59,953 nucleotides of DNA, from assembly GCA_000431835.1 (NCBI GenBank), contig HF987959.1:1138-61090 (forward strand), given 5' to 3'. Shown here piece by piece: positions 45,361 through 54,901 of the stretch. The DNA is from Succinatimonas sp. CAG:777 (GTDB taxonomy: Bacteria; Pseudomonadota; Gammaproteobacteria; Enterobacterales; Succinivibrionaceae). The translations under genes and the position numbers were made by a program. The notes beneath the pieces were generated by a model. It did no database searches, was not told where the DNA came from, and was given only the letters and a program-made list of their open reading frames with translations. How positions within the stretch are numbered: the first letter of the stretch is position 1; every line of letters starts with the position of its first letter.

Positions 45361-45624
45361 TTACTGCTGAGTCTCAACGATCTCAACGAACTTGCGGCCC
45401 TTAGCGCCACGAGTTACGAAGGTAACTTTACCGTTTGCCTTAGCAAATAATGAATCATCCTTTGCTAAACCAACGTTTGCACCTGCGTGGAAGTGTGTAC
45501 CGCGCTGACGAACGATGATGCTACCAGCTGATACAGTCTCACCAGCGTAAGCTTTAACGCCTAAACGCTGAGCATTGGAATCGCGGCCGTTACGAACGGA
45601 ACCACCAGCTTTCTTGTGTGCCAT
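45361..45624 (-). CDS. rpmA: 50S ribosomal protein L27
   Basis: An 87-aa protein opening MAHKKAGGSVRNGRDSNAQR, the L27 N-terminal tail that reaches the peptidyl transferase centre, with RQRGTHFHAGANVG. It lies 22 bases after rplU. Confidence 0.98.
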   Translation of the reverse strand: MAHKKAGGSVRNGRDSNAQRLGVKAYAGETVSAGSIIVRQRGTHFHAGANVGLAKDDSLFAKANGKVTFVTRGAKGRKFVEIVETQQ

Positions 45625-45646
45625 TTATTCCTTTCTCCTAACTAAA

Positions 45647-45958
45647 TTACTGCTGAATACCAGTAATCTGTAAATCGGTAAACCACTGACGATGGCCAGT
45701 AACCTTCTGGTGGTGCTTACGACGACGGAACTTAACAATCTTAACTTTCTCGCCACCGTGTGCGCCTAAAACCTTAGCGGTAACCTTTGCACCATCTAAG
45801 TATGGAGCGCCAACTTTGATATTGGTGCCATCTGATACTAATAGAACTTTATCTAGTTCGATATCGCTGCCAGCCTGGGCATCGAGTAGCTCAACGCTTA
45901 GCACGTCGCCCTCGGAAACCTTGTGCTGCTTGCCGCCGCAAAAAATAACTGCGTACAT
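45647..45958 (-). CDS. rplU: 50S ribosomal protein L21
   Basis: A 103-aa protein opening MYAVIFCGGKQHKVSEGD, with KFRRRKHHQKVTGHRQ at the end. A CGGAG site lies 7 bases ahead of the ATG at 45958; the longer frame from 46018 adds non-family residues. It leads rplU-rpmA and is divergent from ispB as in E. coli. Confidence 0.98.
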   Translation of the reverse strand: MYAVIFCGGKQHKVSEGDVLSVELLDAQAGSDIELDKVLLVSDGTNIKVGAPYLDGAKVTAKVLGAHGGEKVKIVKFRRRKHHQKVTGHRQWFTDLQITGIQQ

Positions 45959-46063
45959 GCTCAAACTCCGGGTAAATGCAGGAGTTCTGCTCCCGCAATC
46001 AATTAAAACTGTGCCCACTTGGGGCGATAATGGGTCATTATTTTACAGACAAAATAAGTAAAT

Positions 46064-46088
46064 TGCAAGTCTTCTGACAAGACTTGCA
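46064..46088. repeat. inverted repeat in the rplU leader
   Basis: TGCAAGTCTT/AAGACTTGCA, 10-base perfect arms with a 5-base loop. It lies inside the long rplU 5' UTR predicted from the promoter at 46170-46198. It could be a ribosomal-protein leader element. Confidence 0.5.
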
Positions 46089-46169
46089 CTTATTAATTAT
46101 CTCTGGATTACGCTTTTTCATTAATACATGTAGTTTAATGCATTAATCGACCTACAAAAAGCGGTATGA

Positions 46170-46198
46170 ATTTTATAGCTTATTCAGTGCAATTTCAA
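46170..46198 (-). promoter_or_regulatory. rplU-rpmA promoter
   Basis: TTGAAA (46193-46198) and TAAAAT (46170-46175) with 17-base spacing on the minus strand. It implies a leader of about 200 bases before rplU. Confidence 0.55.
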
Positions 46199-46271
46199 GA
46201 TTTTTATTAATTCATGCACTAATCACTCATTATTCGATGTTACAATTACACTATCTTGTGAGAGTTATAGC

Positions 46272-47240
46272 ATGTATACAGTTGATAATGAAATAAAAAA
46301 CGACTTAGATAAAGTCGAAGAAAACCTATCTACACTCCTGTCAGGTTCTGCCTATGAAGCAAATGTAAATGCAATGTGCCAGCATGTAGTAAAAGCTGGA
46401 GGCAAAAGAATCAGACCTAGATTATCAATCTTATCCTGGCATGCCTTAAACTCACAGAATAATTCTCAAAACTATGAAAGAATGCTTAAGTTTGCCGCAG
46501 CAACCGAGCTTCTTCATACAGCAACACTAGTTCATGACGATGTCATCGATAAAGCAACTATAAGACGTGGTGTAAGCACTTTAAATGATACAGAAGGCAA
46601 TCATGCTGCTGTATTAGCTGGTGACTACTTATTTACCCGTTGTTTCTTCTGCTTGCATGATGTTCAAGAACCCAAGCTTTTCTCTCTAGTCAATGAGACC
46701 CTTGCTGCCTTAGTAATGGGTGAAATCAATCAGCTTCATAATCAGGGAGATTTAAATATCTCAATTCAAGATTACGAACAGACTATCTATTGCAAAACAG
46801 GTGCCCTCTTTGAACTTACCACCTCAGGTATTGCAGTTTTAGAAAAGGCTCCAGAAAACATTGTTAATGCTTTAAAAGAGTATGGCAAACAGTTAGGTAT
46901 TGCCTTTCAGGTAGCTGATGACATGCTAGATTATTCTTCTAGTACTCAAACTTTAGGCAAGTCTATAGGTGAAGATCTTGAAGATGGCAGAATTACCTTA
47001 CCTTTAATTTTAGCTTTAAAGAACACCTCTGATAGAAAGTCTCTTGAAAAAGCCATTAAAGATTGTGATTTAGCAAAGGTATTAACCTTTATTAAAGAAA
47101 CTGACTCTTTATCTAAATGTCGAAATTTTGCTTTTGAAGCTGTCGAAAAAGCTAAAAAAGCTTTAGAGATTTTAGAGGATTCACCTTATAAAGAGATGCT
47201 AGTTGAACTTGCTAAAAAAGCAGCTAACAGATCAAAATAA
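46272..47240 (+). CDS. ispB: octaprenyl diphosphate synthase IspB
   Basis: A 322-aa trans-prenyl synthase making the quinone side chain. First Asp-rich motif DDVID (89-93) followed by RRG; GKRIRPR (45-50); second motif VADDMLD. GAGAG lies ahead of the ATG. A short CCAC/GTGG hairpin with TTTTATTTT (about 47267-47295) probably ends it. Confidence 0.95.
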   Translation: MYTVDNEIKNDLDKVEENLSTLLSGSAYEANVNAMCQHVVKAGGKRIRPRLSILSWHALNSQNNSQNYERMLKFAAATELLHTATLVHDDVIDKATIRRGVSTLNDTEGNHAAVLAGDYLFTRCFFCLHDVQEPKLFSLVNETLAALVMGEINQLHNQGDLNISIQDYEQTIYCKTGALFELTTSGIAVLEKAPENIVNALKEYGKQLGIAFQVADDMLDYSSSTQTLGKSIGEDLEDGRITLPLILALKNTSDRKSLEKAIKDCDLAKVLTFIKETDSLSKCRNFAFEAVEKAKKALEILEDSPYKEMLVELAKKAANRSK

Positions 47241-47337
47241 CTATACGCAATGCTCTAGTTATTCTTTTAAAACCACTGCTGTGGCTTTTATTTTCTTATC
47301 TGGTATCAGACAATGAATTCTAGCCTACACCTTAGCA

Positions 47338-47748
47338 CTAAATAATAATGCCATGCAGATGGTCAACTTCGTGCTGTACGATCTGAGCAGAAAAGCCTGA
47401 TAACTTCTTAGACTTCTTTTTGAACTTATGATCTTCATACTCAACTACAATGCTCTTGTAACGAGTAGTCTTTCTTACACCTTCTAAAGATAAACAACCT
47501 TCCTCAGTTTCATAAGGGTCATGTTTTTCTACAATCATAGGATTATACATAATCACCAAAGTCTGATGGATGTTAACTGCAATAATATTGAGTGAATGAC
47601 CAATCATGTTAGCAGCAAGTCCTACACAGTTTTCACTGTTATGCTCTAGAGTATCTAATAAATCTACAGCTACATGTTTGTCTTTAATGGAGGCGTTAAC
47701 ACTTGGGATCTTTAAGAACTCTTCGTCTTTGACAATATCTCTAATCAT
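47338..47748 (-). CDS. short peptide deformylase-like protein
   Basis: A 136-aa protein. Motif 2 EGCLS (83-87) and motif 3 HEVDH (126-130) supply the metal Cys and two His plus the Glu. Motif 1 is GLAANMIG (43-50), where the usual catalytic Gln is replaced by Met. It ends only six residues after motif 3, much shorter than the E. coli enzyme (about 169 aa), lacking the C-terminal helix. It resembles a group of short deformylases in anaerobes. Activity is uncertain. Confidence 0.75.
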   Translation of the reverse strand: MIRDIVKDEEFLKIPSVNASIKDKHVAVDLLDTLEHNSENCVGLAANMIGHSLNIIAVNIHQTLVIMYNPMIVEKHDPYETEEGCLSLEGVRKTTRYKSIVVEYEDHKFKKKSKKLSGFSAQIVQHEVDHLHGIII

Positions 47749-47793
47749 GTTTTGCTCTTTAAATTCTTTACAGTTTTAGTTTTTTACTTGCAA

Positions 47794-47825
47794 AAAAGGC
47801 CTAGTCATCACTGAGAAGGCCTTTT
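47794..47825 (-). terminator. purA terminator
   Basis: AAAAGGCCT/AGGCCTTTT, 9-base arms, ending in six Ts on the minus strand. It closes the hfq-hflX-hflK-hflC-purA block. Confidence 0.85.
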
Positions 47826-47848
47826 AGCTTTAATTTGTTTACTAAAGA

Positions 47849-49150
47849 TTAATCAGCAAATGGATCATCTAAGTAAATGGTCTGATCTCTTTCAGGACCG
47901 GTTGATAAAATTGCAACCTTAGCACCTGATAACTCTTCTAGACGCTTGATGTACTTCTGAGCATTTACAGGTAAGTCTTCCCACTTGGTTACACCAAAGG
48001 TTGACTCTTTCCAACCAGGCATTGACTCATATACAGGAGTTATACCTTCATACTCGTGAGCTGATAAAGGAGGTAACTGACGAATTGAACCATCCTTCAT
48101 CTTGTAAGCAGTACAGATCTTAACTTCATCCATACCGTCTAATACGTCCATCTTCATTAAAGCTAAACCTGTTAATGAATTGATGGTTACAGCACGACGC
48201 ATTGCAACAGCATCATACCAGCCAGTACGACGTGGTCGACCAGTTACAGCACCGAACTCAGCACCGCGCTTACGGATACCTTCACCTACTTCGTCATTTA
48301 ACTCTGTAGGGTATGGACCGCCACCTACACGAGTGGTGTAAACTTTAGCGATACCTAAAACATAATCAATATCTAAAGGACCTGCACCAGAACCGGTAAC
48401 ACAGCCACCAGCTACAGTATTTGATGAAGTAACAAATGGGTAGGTACCATAATCGATATCTAAGAATGTACCCTGAGCGCCCTCAAATAAGATCTTCTTA
48501 TTTGCCTTACGACCTTCAGCTAAGATCTCTGAAACATCAGCTACCATCGCCAATAAACGATCACGGATACCTTCTACATAAGCTAAAACAGACTCATATG
48601 AAACCTCAGGCTCATTGTAGTAATTCTTTAACATGAAGTTTCTGTAATCTAATAAGCTCTTTAGGCGAGACTTAAAGTTCTCCATATCATAAAGATCACC
48701 TACGCGAACGCCTCTACGAGCAACCTTATCCTCATAGCATGGACCGATACCACGACCTGTAGTACCGATAGCATTCTTACCACGTAGTTTCTCAGCACCT
48801 TTATCGATAGCAGGATGAATTGGTAACAATAAAGCACTAGCGCCTGATACCTTAATTCTCTTTTCTACATCTTCAACGCCAGCCTTATTTAACTCCTCGA
48901 TTTCTTCGAAAAGAGCACCTGGGTTCACTACGACACCAGATCCGATAAGGCATAAGCATGATTTGTGTAAAATTCCTGATGGAACTAAACGAACCACTAC
49001 CTTCTTATTGCCTACAACTAAGGTGTGACCTGCATTGTTGCCACCCTGGCTGCGAACTACTATGTTAGCCTTTGAAGTTAATAAATCAGCGACTTTACCT
49101 TTACCTTCGTCGCCCCATTGTGTACCAAGCACAATCACATTGTTAGGCAT
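47849..49150 (-). CDS. purA: adenylosuccinate synthetase
   Basis: A 433-aa GTP-dependent enzyme joining IMP and aspartate. Motifs GTQWGDEGKGKVADLL at the start, GNNAGHT, and GTTGRGIGPCYEDK. GAGGAA lies ahead of the ATG. It lies 65 bases after hflC, as in E. coli. Confidence 0.98.
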   Translation of the reverse strand: MPNNVIVLGTQWGDEGKGKVADLLTSKANIVVRSQGGNNAGHTLVVGNKKVVVRLVPSGILHKSCLCLIGSGVVVNPGALFEEIEELNKAGVEDVEKRIKVSGASALLLPIHPAIDKGAEKLRGKNAIGTTGRGIGPCYEDKVARRGVRVGDLYDMENFKSRLKSLLDYRNFMLKNYYNEPEVSYESVLAYVEGIRDRLLAMVADVSEILAEGRKANKKILFEGAQGTFLDIDYGTYPFVTSSNTVAGGCVTGSGAGPLDIDYVLGIAKVYTTRVGGGPYPTELNDEVGEGIRKRGAEFGAVTGRPRRTGWYDAVAMRRAVTINSLTGLALMKMDVLDGMDEVKICTAYKMKDGSIRQLPPLSAHEYEGITPVYESMPGWKESTFGVTKWEDLPVNAQKYIKRLEELSGAKVAILSTGPERDQTIYLDDPFAD

Positions 49151-49215
49151 TATTTATTCCTCGTTGAAGAACCCTAGTTGTAAAAAAAATTCACCGAACT
49201 TAAGATTATACATAA

Positions 49216-50262
49216 TTATGGTTTACTTGTACCATTTGCATCATTAAAGAATTTGAAAAATTCACTATCTGGCTGTAATACAAGTGTATCTTTACCCTTC
49301 ATTGAATTCTTATAAGCGTCCATTGAACGTAAGAACTCAAAGAGTTTTGGATTCTGTTTGTAGGCTTCAGCATAAATTCTGGTAGCTTCAGCATCACCTT
49401 CACCGCGTAGTGAGCGAGCCTGTCTTTCAGCTTCTGCAATCTTCACTACAACTTCTCTATCAGCATGAGCCTTAATTGCCTCAGCTTCTTTGCGACCCTG
49501 TGATCTGTGCAATTTAGCTACAGCATCACGCTCAGCTCTCATACGCTGATAAATAGAATTTGAAACCTCTGGAGGTAAGTTAATCTGTTTGATACGCACA
49601 TCAACAATCTTGATTCCTAAAGCTTTAGCAGAAGCACCGATGTCTTTTAGAGCATTCTGCATCACTTCATCGCGCTTTGACTGACTTACAGTAGCCTCAG
49701 GAGTTGTCTCCTGGGTATTAGCAGCAATCTCAGTAGTGTTGTCGGCTGTAGCCTCATTTTGAGAATTATCAACAACTGTATCAAAATCACTCTCTTCTAG
49801 AGCTGCATCCTGCCCATTGTTCTGACCTGACACGATCTCATGAATAGTCAAACGACCGATCTGACTTCTTAAAGAGTTGTTAATACGTCTGCGTAATAAC
49901 TCTTCTGCCTGTAACTTATTGCCACCTGCGGTGGTTAAATAATAAGTTGCAGCATCTAAAATCTGCCACTTAACATAAGAGTCGATGATCACATCTTTTT
50001 TCTCTGAAGTTACGAATCTGTCAGCTGATGAGCTGATAGTCTGAATACGTACATCAAGATCTTTTACATGATCAATAAATGGAGCTTTGATATGCAGACC
50101 AGGATCGACAATATTAAGCTTACCATCTGAATTTCTTAGAACTTTACCGAATCTTGTAACGATGCCCTTTGAGCCTTCGTTTACTACATAAAGACTGTTA
50201 AAGCCAATAAAACCTAAAACCACTACTACAATCAGCAGCAGATTAAGCAATCCCTTATTCAT
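49216..50262 (-). CDS. hflC: protease modulator HflC
   Basis: A 348-aa SPFH/band-7 membrane protein with one N-terminal span. VRIQTISSSADRFVTSEKKD and RIKQINLPPEVSNSIYQRMRAER are characteristic. With HflK it surrounds the FtsH protease. A Gln/Asn/Thr-rich acidic loop (about 155-200) is similar in place to that of E. coli HflC. It overlaps the hflK stop by one base. Confidence 0.95.
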   Translation of the reverse strand: MNKGLLNLLLIVVVVLGFIGFNSLYVVNEGSKGIVTRFGKVLRNSDGKLNIVDPGLHIKAPFIDHVKDLDVRIQTISSSADRFVTSEKKDVIIDSYVKWQILDAATYYLTTAGGNKLQAEELLRRRINNSLRSQIGRLTIHEIVSGQNNGQDAALEESDFDTVVDNSQNEATADNTTEIAANTQETTPEATVSQSKRDEVMQNALKDIGASAKALGIKIVDVRIKQINLPPEVSNSIYQRMRAERDAVAKLHRSQGRKEAEAIKAHADREVVVKIAEAERQARSLRGEGDAEATRIYAEAYKQNPKLFEFLRSMDAYKNSMKGKDTLVLQPDSEFFKFFNDANGTSKP

Positions 50263-51512
50263 TATCTTCCCCTCCTGCTTGAAGTACCGTAGCTATTTTG
50301 AGTGCTCTCTGACAGAGGTGGATACTGATCCTCTGTTCTTAGTGGTACCTGCTGCGTGGTTGAACTTGGTGAAGTTGTAGCAGGTGTAGAGCTTGAGCTC
50401 TGGTTGTTCTCAGTCTTTTCTCTCTCAGTGTTTGTATTTGACTGAGGCATTGGCAGATATAAAACTGGAGATGAACCTTTAGGTACATCTAAGAAGATCT
50501 TTTGGCTCTTGCCTAGAACTTCCTGCATGGTCTCAAGATAAATTCTAGTCTTGGTAATATCAGGAGCTGCATTGTACTCAGGTAATACCTTTTCAAAGCG
50601 AGCAACCTCACCTTCTGCCTTTAGCACTACCTGTGAGCGGTAAGCTTCAGATTCTTGTTTAATTCTCTGAACCTGACCTTCAGCTTTTGGTAAGACCTCA
50701 TTAGCATAAGCTTCAGCTTCTCTCTTGTAACGCTGCTCATCTTCCTGAGCTGCAATAGCATCATCGAAAGCTTCTTTTACCTGATCTGGAGCCCTTGCTG
50801 GTAAGAAGTTAACATCAACAATGGTAAGACCTGTGTTATAAGGTTGAATAATAGAGGTTAGAAGTTCTCTAGTGTTCTGACGCACCATCTCACGACCTGA
50901 GGTTAGAATATCATCCATTAAGGTATGACCTACCACATAACGCAAGGCGCTGTCTGTTGCTTCTAATAAGGTGTTATCAGGATTTACTACAGAGTATAGA
51001 TATTTAACAGGATCAGAAATTCTGTACTGGACATCCATCTCTACGATAACTACGTTTTCATCTTCTGTAAGCATGGTACCAGATGACTGAATTGAGCGAA
51101 CCTGCTCAATATCTACTACATTTACAGTATCAATGCCTGAAAATTTCCAGCGCAGACCTGAATCTACAACATCGTAGATTTTACCGAATCTTAAAACTAC
51201 GCCCTTTTCAGCTTCCCTTACAGTATAAAAACCTGTAAAGATATAGAAGCCTAGCGCAATTACAGCAACTAGCGTAAAGACGTTCAATCCAGAAGTTGGA
51301 GCTTTACCACTTTTTGAAGAAGAACGTTTTCCATTTAAACCTAAAAGATCTTTTAAAGCTTTTAAAAGACCTGACAGTAAATCGTCTGTAGAGGAACTTC
51401 TTGTCTCACGACCCCAAGGATCTTGAGAAGATTGTTCTCTCTTCTTTTCTTCATCTGAAGAATTATTTGAGCCAGGAGCATTCCAGCCCATAAGATCTTT
51501 ATTATTTTCCAT
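50262..51512 (-). CDS. hflK: protease modulator HflK
   Basis: A 416-aa SPFH protein. A Ser/Arg-rich N-terminus with NAPG and DPWGR is typical of HflK, followed by one span near 78-97 and the band-7 domain. The Ser/Thr/Pro-rich tail is disordered. It lies 4 bases after hflX and touches hflC. Confidence 0.95.
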   Translation of the reverse strand: MENNKDLMGWNAPGSNNSSDEEKKREQSSQDPWGRETRSSSTDDLLSGLLKALKDLLGLNGKRSSSKSGKAPTSGLNVFTLVAVIALGFYIFTGFYTVREAEKGVVLRFGKIYDVVDSGLRWKFSGIDTVNVVDIEQVRSIQSSGTMLTEDENVVIVEMDVQYRISDPVKYLYSVVNPDNTLLEATDSALRYVVGHTLMDDILTSGREMVRQNTRELLTSIIQPYNTGLTIVDVNFLPARAPDQVKEAFDDAIAAQEDEQRYKREAEAYANEVLPKAEGQVQRIKQESEAYRSQVVLKAEGEVARFEKVLPEYNAAPDITKTRIYLETMQEVLGKSQKIFLDVPKGSSPVLYLPMPQSNTNTEREKTENNQSSSSTPATTSPSSTTQQVPLRTEDQYPPLSESTQNSYGTSSRRGR

Positions 51513-51516
51513 ATTT

Positions 51517-52860
51517 CTAGTTCACTGAGTCAAAATCAAATTCATTGCTCTGTATCCAAGGCTTTTTCTCTTGCATACAGGTATCAGATAAGGCACCATT
51601 GGTTTTACTGTCGATAATTGCTGCATCTACAGCTGTAATTTTTACATCCAAAAGACAGTTACCATTTTCATCATATTGTTCTGAATCAACAGCATTTGAT
51701 GCATACAATAAGCTTCTTAATTTGCCATGACGCCCGTCTATCTTAACAGTAAATTCGCACAAATTATCAGATAAAAGCTCACTTACGGCTGATAATAATT
51801 TATCAATACCAAAACCTGTAAGAGCACTCACATATACACGGTGAGGAGCGCCATTATCATCTCGGATAATCTCATCGGCACTGTCTTCAATAAGATCGGC
51901 CTTATTGTAGACAACCAAAGTTTTAATATCCTCTGCTCCTACTTGTTTTAAAACAGCATTTACAGCTTCGATATTAGCTTCTTTGTGCTCATCTGAGGCA
52001 TCCACAACATGTAACAGTAAATCAGCCTGAGCAGTCTCTTCTAGAGTACCTCTAAAAGCTGCAACTAAATCATGAGGTAAATGACGAATAAAACCTACAG
52101 TATCAGCAAATACAGCTTTACCAATTACAGGTAATTCTACAGTTCTCAATGTAGGATCTAATGTTGCAAACAACTGATTAGCAGCATAGACATCTGAATT
52201 TGTAAGTCTATTAAACAGTGTTGATTTGCCTGCATTGGTATAACCTACAAAAGACACTACAGGAACTGCATTCTTTTTTCTAAGACTTCTGTTCTGTTCA
52301 CGTCTTAAAGCTACCACATCAAGATCTTTTTTAATGGCAGCAATTCTTTCTCTTAATGCACGTCTGTCTAACTCGATCTGAGTTTCACCTGGACCGCCTC
52401 TTAAACCGAAACCACCTTTCTGTCTTTCAAGGTGAGTCCAGCCTCTTACAAGTCGGGCCTGTTCATACTGCAACTGAGCTAACTCAACTTGCAATTTACC
52501 TTCATAGGTTCTAGCTCTTTGCGCAAAGATAGTCAGGATGAGAGCAACTCTATCCATAACTCTTACACCAAAAGCTTTCTCTAAATTTCTTTCTTGGGCA
52601 GGAGTAAGTTTGTTATTAAAGATTACAGTCTGAACTTCATAAGCTTTGACTGCATCGGATACTTCGACCACTTTACCTGAACCGATAAAAGTACTTGGAT
52701 CAGGCGCTTCGCGCTTACAAGAAACGCAAAAAACTACATCTCCTCCGCCAGACTCAGCTAGGAGTTGTAGTTCTTTTAAATCTTCTTGTGATTGGGCCTG
52801 AGGTAACTCGACATGCACAAGTAGTGTTGAGCCTAAAGACTCAAACTCTGATTGAGGCAT
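51517..52860 (-). CDS. hflX: ribosome-splitting GTPase HflX
   Basis: A 447-aa GTPase. N-terminal HflX domain, then the GPGETQIELDRR signature, G1 GYTNAGKST, G3 DTVGFIRHLP and G4 NKAD. It rescues stalled ribosomes. It is part of the hfq-hflXKC block. Confidence 0.96.
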   Translation of the reverse strand: MPQSEFESLGSTLLVHVELPQAQSQEDLKELQLLAESGGGDVVFCVSCKREAPDPSTFIGSGKVVEVSDAVKAYEVQTVIFNNKLTPAQERNLEKAFGVRVMDRVALILTIFAQRARTYEGKLQVELAQLQYEQARLVRGWTHLERQKGGFGLRGGPGETQIELDRRALRERIAAIKKDLDVVALRREQNRSLRKKNAVPVVSFVGYTNAGKSTLFNRLTNSDVYAANQLFATLDPTLRTVELPVIGKAVFADTVGFIRHLPHDLVAAFRGTLEETAQADLLLHVVDASDEHKEANIEAVNAVLKQVGAEDIKTLVVYNKADLIEDSADEIIRDDNGAPHRVYVSALTGFGIDKLLSAVSELLSDNLCEFTVKIDGRHGKLRSLLYASNAVDSEQYDENGNCLLDVKITAVDAAIIDSKTNGALSDTCMQEKKPWIQSNEFDFDSVN

Positions 52861-52884
52861 TAGAATATTATCTCAAACTCTAAA

Positions 52885-53142
52885 TTATTCTTCAGCTACA
52901 GGAGCTTCTTCTTCCTTGTCTTCAGCTGGGCTGATGGTTACTGCACGAGCAGGAACAATTGTAGAAATTGCATGCTTGTATACCATCTGGCTTACTTGAT
53001 TCTTTAACAGGATAACGAACTGATCGAAAGACTCAACCTGCCCCTGTAATTTGATGCCATTTACAAGATAAATTGAAACAGCAATGCGATCCTTACGTAA
53101 TGCATTTAAGAATGGATCCTGAAGTGACTGTACTTTAGCCAT
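52885..53142 (-). CDS. hfq: RNA chaperone Hfq
   Basis: An 85-aa Sm-like protein with QDPFLNALRKDRIAVSIYLVNGIKLQGQ, FDQFVILLKN and VYKHAIST. The C-terminal tail is short and acidic, against about 102 aa in total in E. coli. miaA is not upstream here; an AACAGCT/AGCTGTT inverted repeat lies near 53190-53227. Confidence 0.98.
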   Translation of the reverse strand: MAKVQSLQDPFLNALRKDRIAVSIYLVNGIKLQGQVESFDQFVILLKNQVSQMVYKHAISTIVPARAVTISPAEDKEEEAPVAEE

Positions 53143-53344
53143 ATTATTATGTCCCTTAATTATCGTTATTCTGAACGGGAAGCTAACTACAACAGCTGAT
53201 ACTTCTAACGAGCTCTCTTAGCTGTTTGTTTTGCTATCGTCATAGCTTAAAAAAAATCGATCTTAAAAAATATGTTTCCATAAAACTGGAACACTGGTAG
53301 TTTAACAGTAAAAGGAAAACTTTCACTGTCATTTTTACCATAAA

Positions 53345-53374
53345 TGAATGAAAAAAATCTATTTTTTTCATTCA
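53345..53374. repeat. AT-rich inverted repeat downstream of the sugar-binding gene
   Basis: TGAATGAAAAAAAT/ATTTTTTTCATTCA, 14-base perfect arms with a 2-base spacer. It lies between the binding-protein stop and the hfq promoter region and may be a weak two-way terminator. Confidence 0.45.
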
Positions 53375-53418
53375 AGCATCAAAAAAGAGCGTTTGATCTC
53401 AAAATGAGAGTGTTTAGC

Positions 53419-54621
53419 TTATTTTTGATAACTACTCTTAACATCATAAACGACCTCTTGCAAACCTTCTGCTACAGGGATCTTGCCTTTAAAGATACGC
53501 AGTAACTGATTTGAAAAAGGTAACCAGAATTCATGCATTTCACTAACAGAAGGCATTGCCTCTGCTAACTTAGCCTGTTGAATAAATGCATTGGCATATT
53601 CATCATTAAAAATATCTGGATCGTCTAAGAGTTTTAATGAAGCAGGAATTTCACCTGTTAGATTAAACCTTGATTTTGAGTATTTATCTTGAGTTAAAAA
53701 CTTAGCTAACTTTACAGCTGCATCGTAGTCTTTTGCCCAGTGAGAAATTGCAAAGCCTCTTACACCTAAAAAGCCTGCCATCTGTTTACCTTCACTGTTT
53801 ACAGGAAGTGGAGCTGTAGCAAAATCGATACTGCACTTTTTAGCAGTACCTACATCCCATGACCCTAGGATAGTAGCTGCGGCTCTACCCTGACAGAACA
53901 TTTCAACAAGATTAGTACCACCATTCAAACCGTCGATAACAGGTGGTACCAGTTTTGCGTCATAGTATTCCTTTATTTTGGTAATCGCTTTGACTGCTTC
54001 TGCTCCATCAAGGCCTACATCATTGACGTTTACAGCACCTACTTTATTCCTACCAAAGACATAAGTACCATAGGATGATAATATTGGCATTAAATAAAAT
54101 AAGTCGTCAAACTTTGCTACAAAGCCGTTTCTGCCGTTTTCTTTTTCCAATTTAGAGTATTTTATGTAAGAATCAATAGAGTCAAATGGTTTTGAAAGGT
54201 ATTTTTTGTTATAAAAAATAGCTAGGGTTTCAATACTCTTTGGTATTGCATATTGGCTCTGATCGATAGATACTGCGTCAATAACGTTATCAGGATACTT
54301 TGACTTTTCCTCATCTGAAAGATATACAGGATCGATCAGGCCTTCTTTTGCTGCCATGCCTAATTGATCGTTTGGCAACAAGATTAAATCAGGACCTCTT
54401 CCTACTGGTCCATCTAACCTCATCTTTTGCAGAGCATAAATGTAATTATTTTCTTCAACTTTTACATCGATGCCGGTCTCATTAGTAAAGGCACTGATAG
54501 CCTGAGCTAAACTTACGCCTTTAGTGTAGTCTTCCCATACTGTAAGCTCTAGAGCATTAGCAGAGCTTACAGAACAGCACATCACAGTAAACACAACTGC
54601 AAGTCTTGTCTTAAGCGACAT
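53419..54621 (-). CDS. extracellular sugar-binding protein (MalE-like, ABC importer)
   Basis: A 400-aa periplasmic protein with a signal peptide (cleavage near SSANA-LE). ELTVWEDYTKGVSLAQAISAFTNETGI and the GRGPDLILLPNDQLG block follow the MalE pattern. It should deliver an oligosaccharide to an ABC importer, but no permease or ATPase gene is in the window. It is separated from the kinase gene by a strong terminator. Confidence 0.88.
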   Translation of the reverse strand: MSLKTRLAVVFTVMCCSVSSANALELTVWEDYTKGVSLAQAISAFTNETGIDVKVEENNYIYALQKMRLDGPVGRGPDLILLPNDQLGMAAKEGLIDPVYLSDEEKSKYPDNVIDAVSIDQSQYAIPKSIETLAIFYNKKYLSKPFDSIDSYIKYSKLEKENGRNGFVAKFDDLFYLMPILSSYGTYVFGRNKVGAVNVNDVGLDGAEAVKAITKIKEYYDAKLVPPVIDGLNGGTNLVEMFCQGRAAATILGSWDVGTAKKCSIDFATAPLPVNSEGKQMAGFLGVRGFAISHWAKDYDAAVKLAKFLTQDKYSKSRFNLTGEIPASLKLLDDPDIFNDEYANAFIQQAKLAEAMPSVSEMHEFWLPFSNQLLRIFKGKIPVAEGLQEVVYDVKSSYQK

Positions 54622-54783
54622 TTTGAACTCCGTTTTATTAGGAAGAGGTGTTTTTTTGTCTTCTTATTATTTTTGTAATTATTTATTAATGGCTGTTATA
54701 ACCACTCAATCCCATATTTATCTTTGATTTTACGACAAATTTACAGGATTTATAATGAAAGTGATAAAAATGCCCAAGAGATC

Positions 54784-54819
54784 AAAAAAAATCCACCTTT
54801 GGCTGAGGCCAAAGATGGA
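54784..54819 (-). terminator. terminator of the lacI-pfkB unit
   Basis: CCATCTTTGGC/GCCAAAGGTGG hairpin (one wobble) followed by eight Ts on the minus strand. Confidence 0.92.
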
Positions 54820-54901
54820 AACACTAAGAAAATGAGGAAATGTTTGTTGTTAGATTAGTTTGTAAAGTAAATTTAAGATTACAAAGTAATGAACTTATAA
54901 C

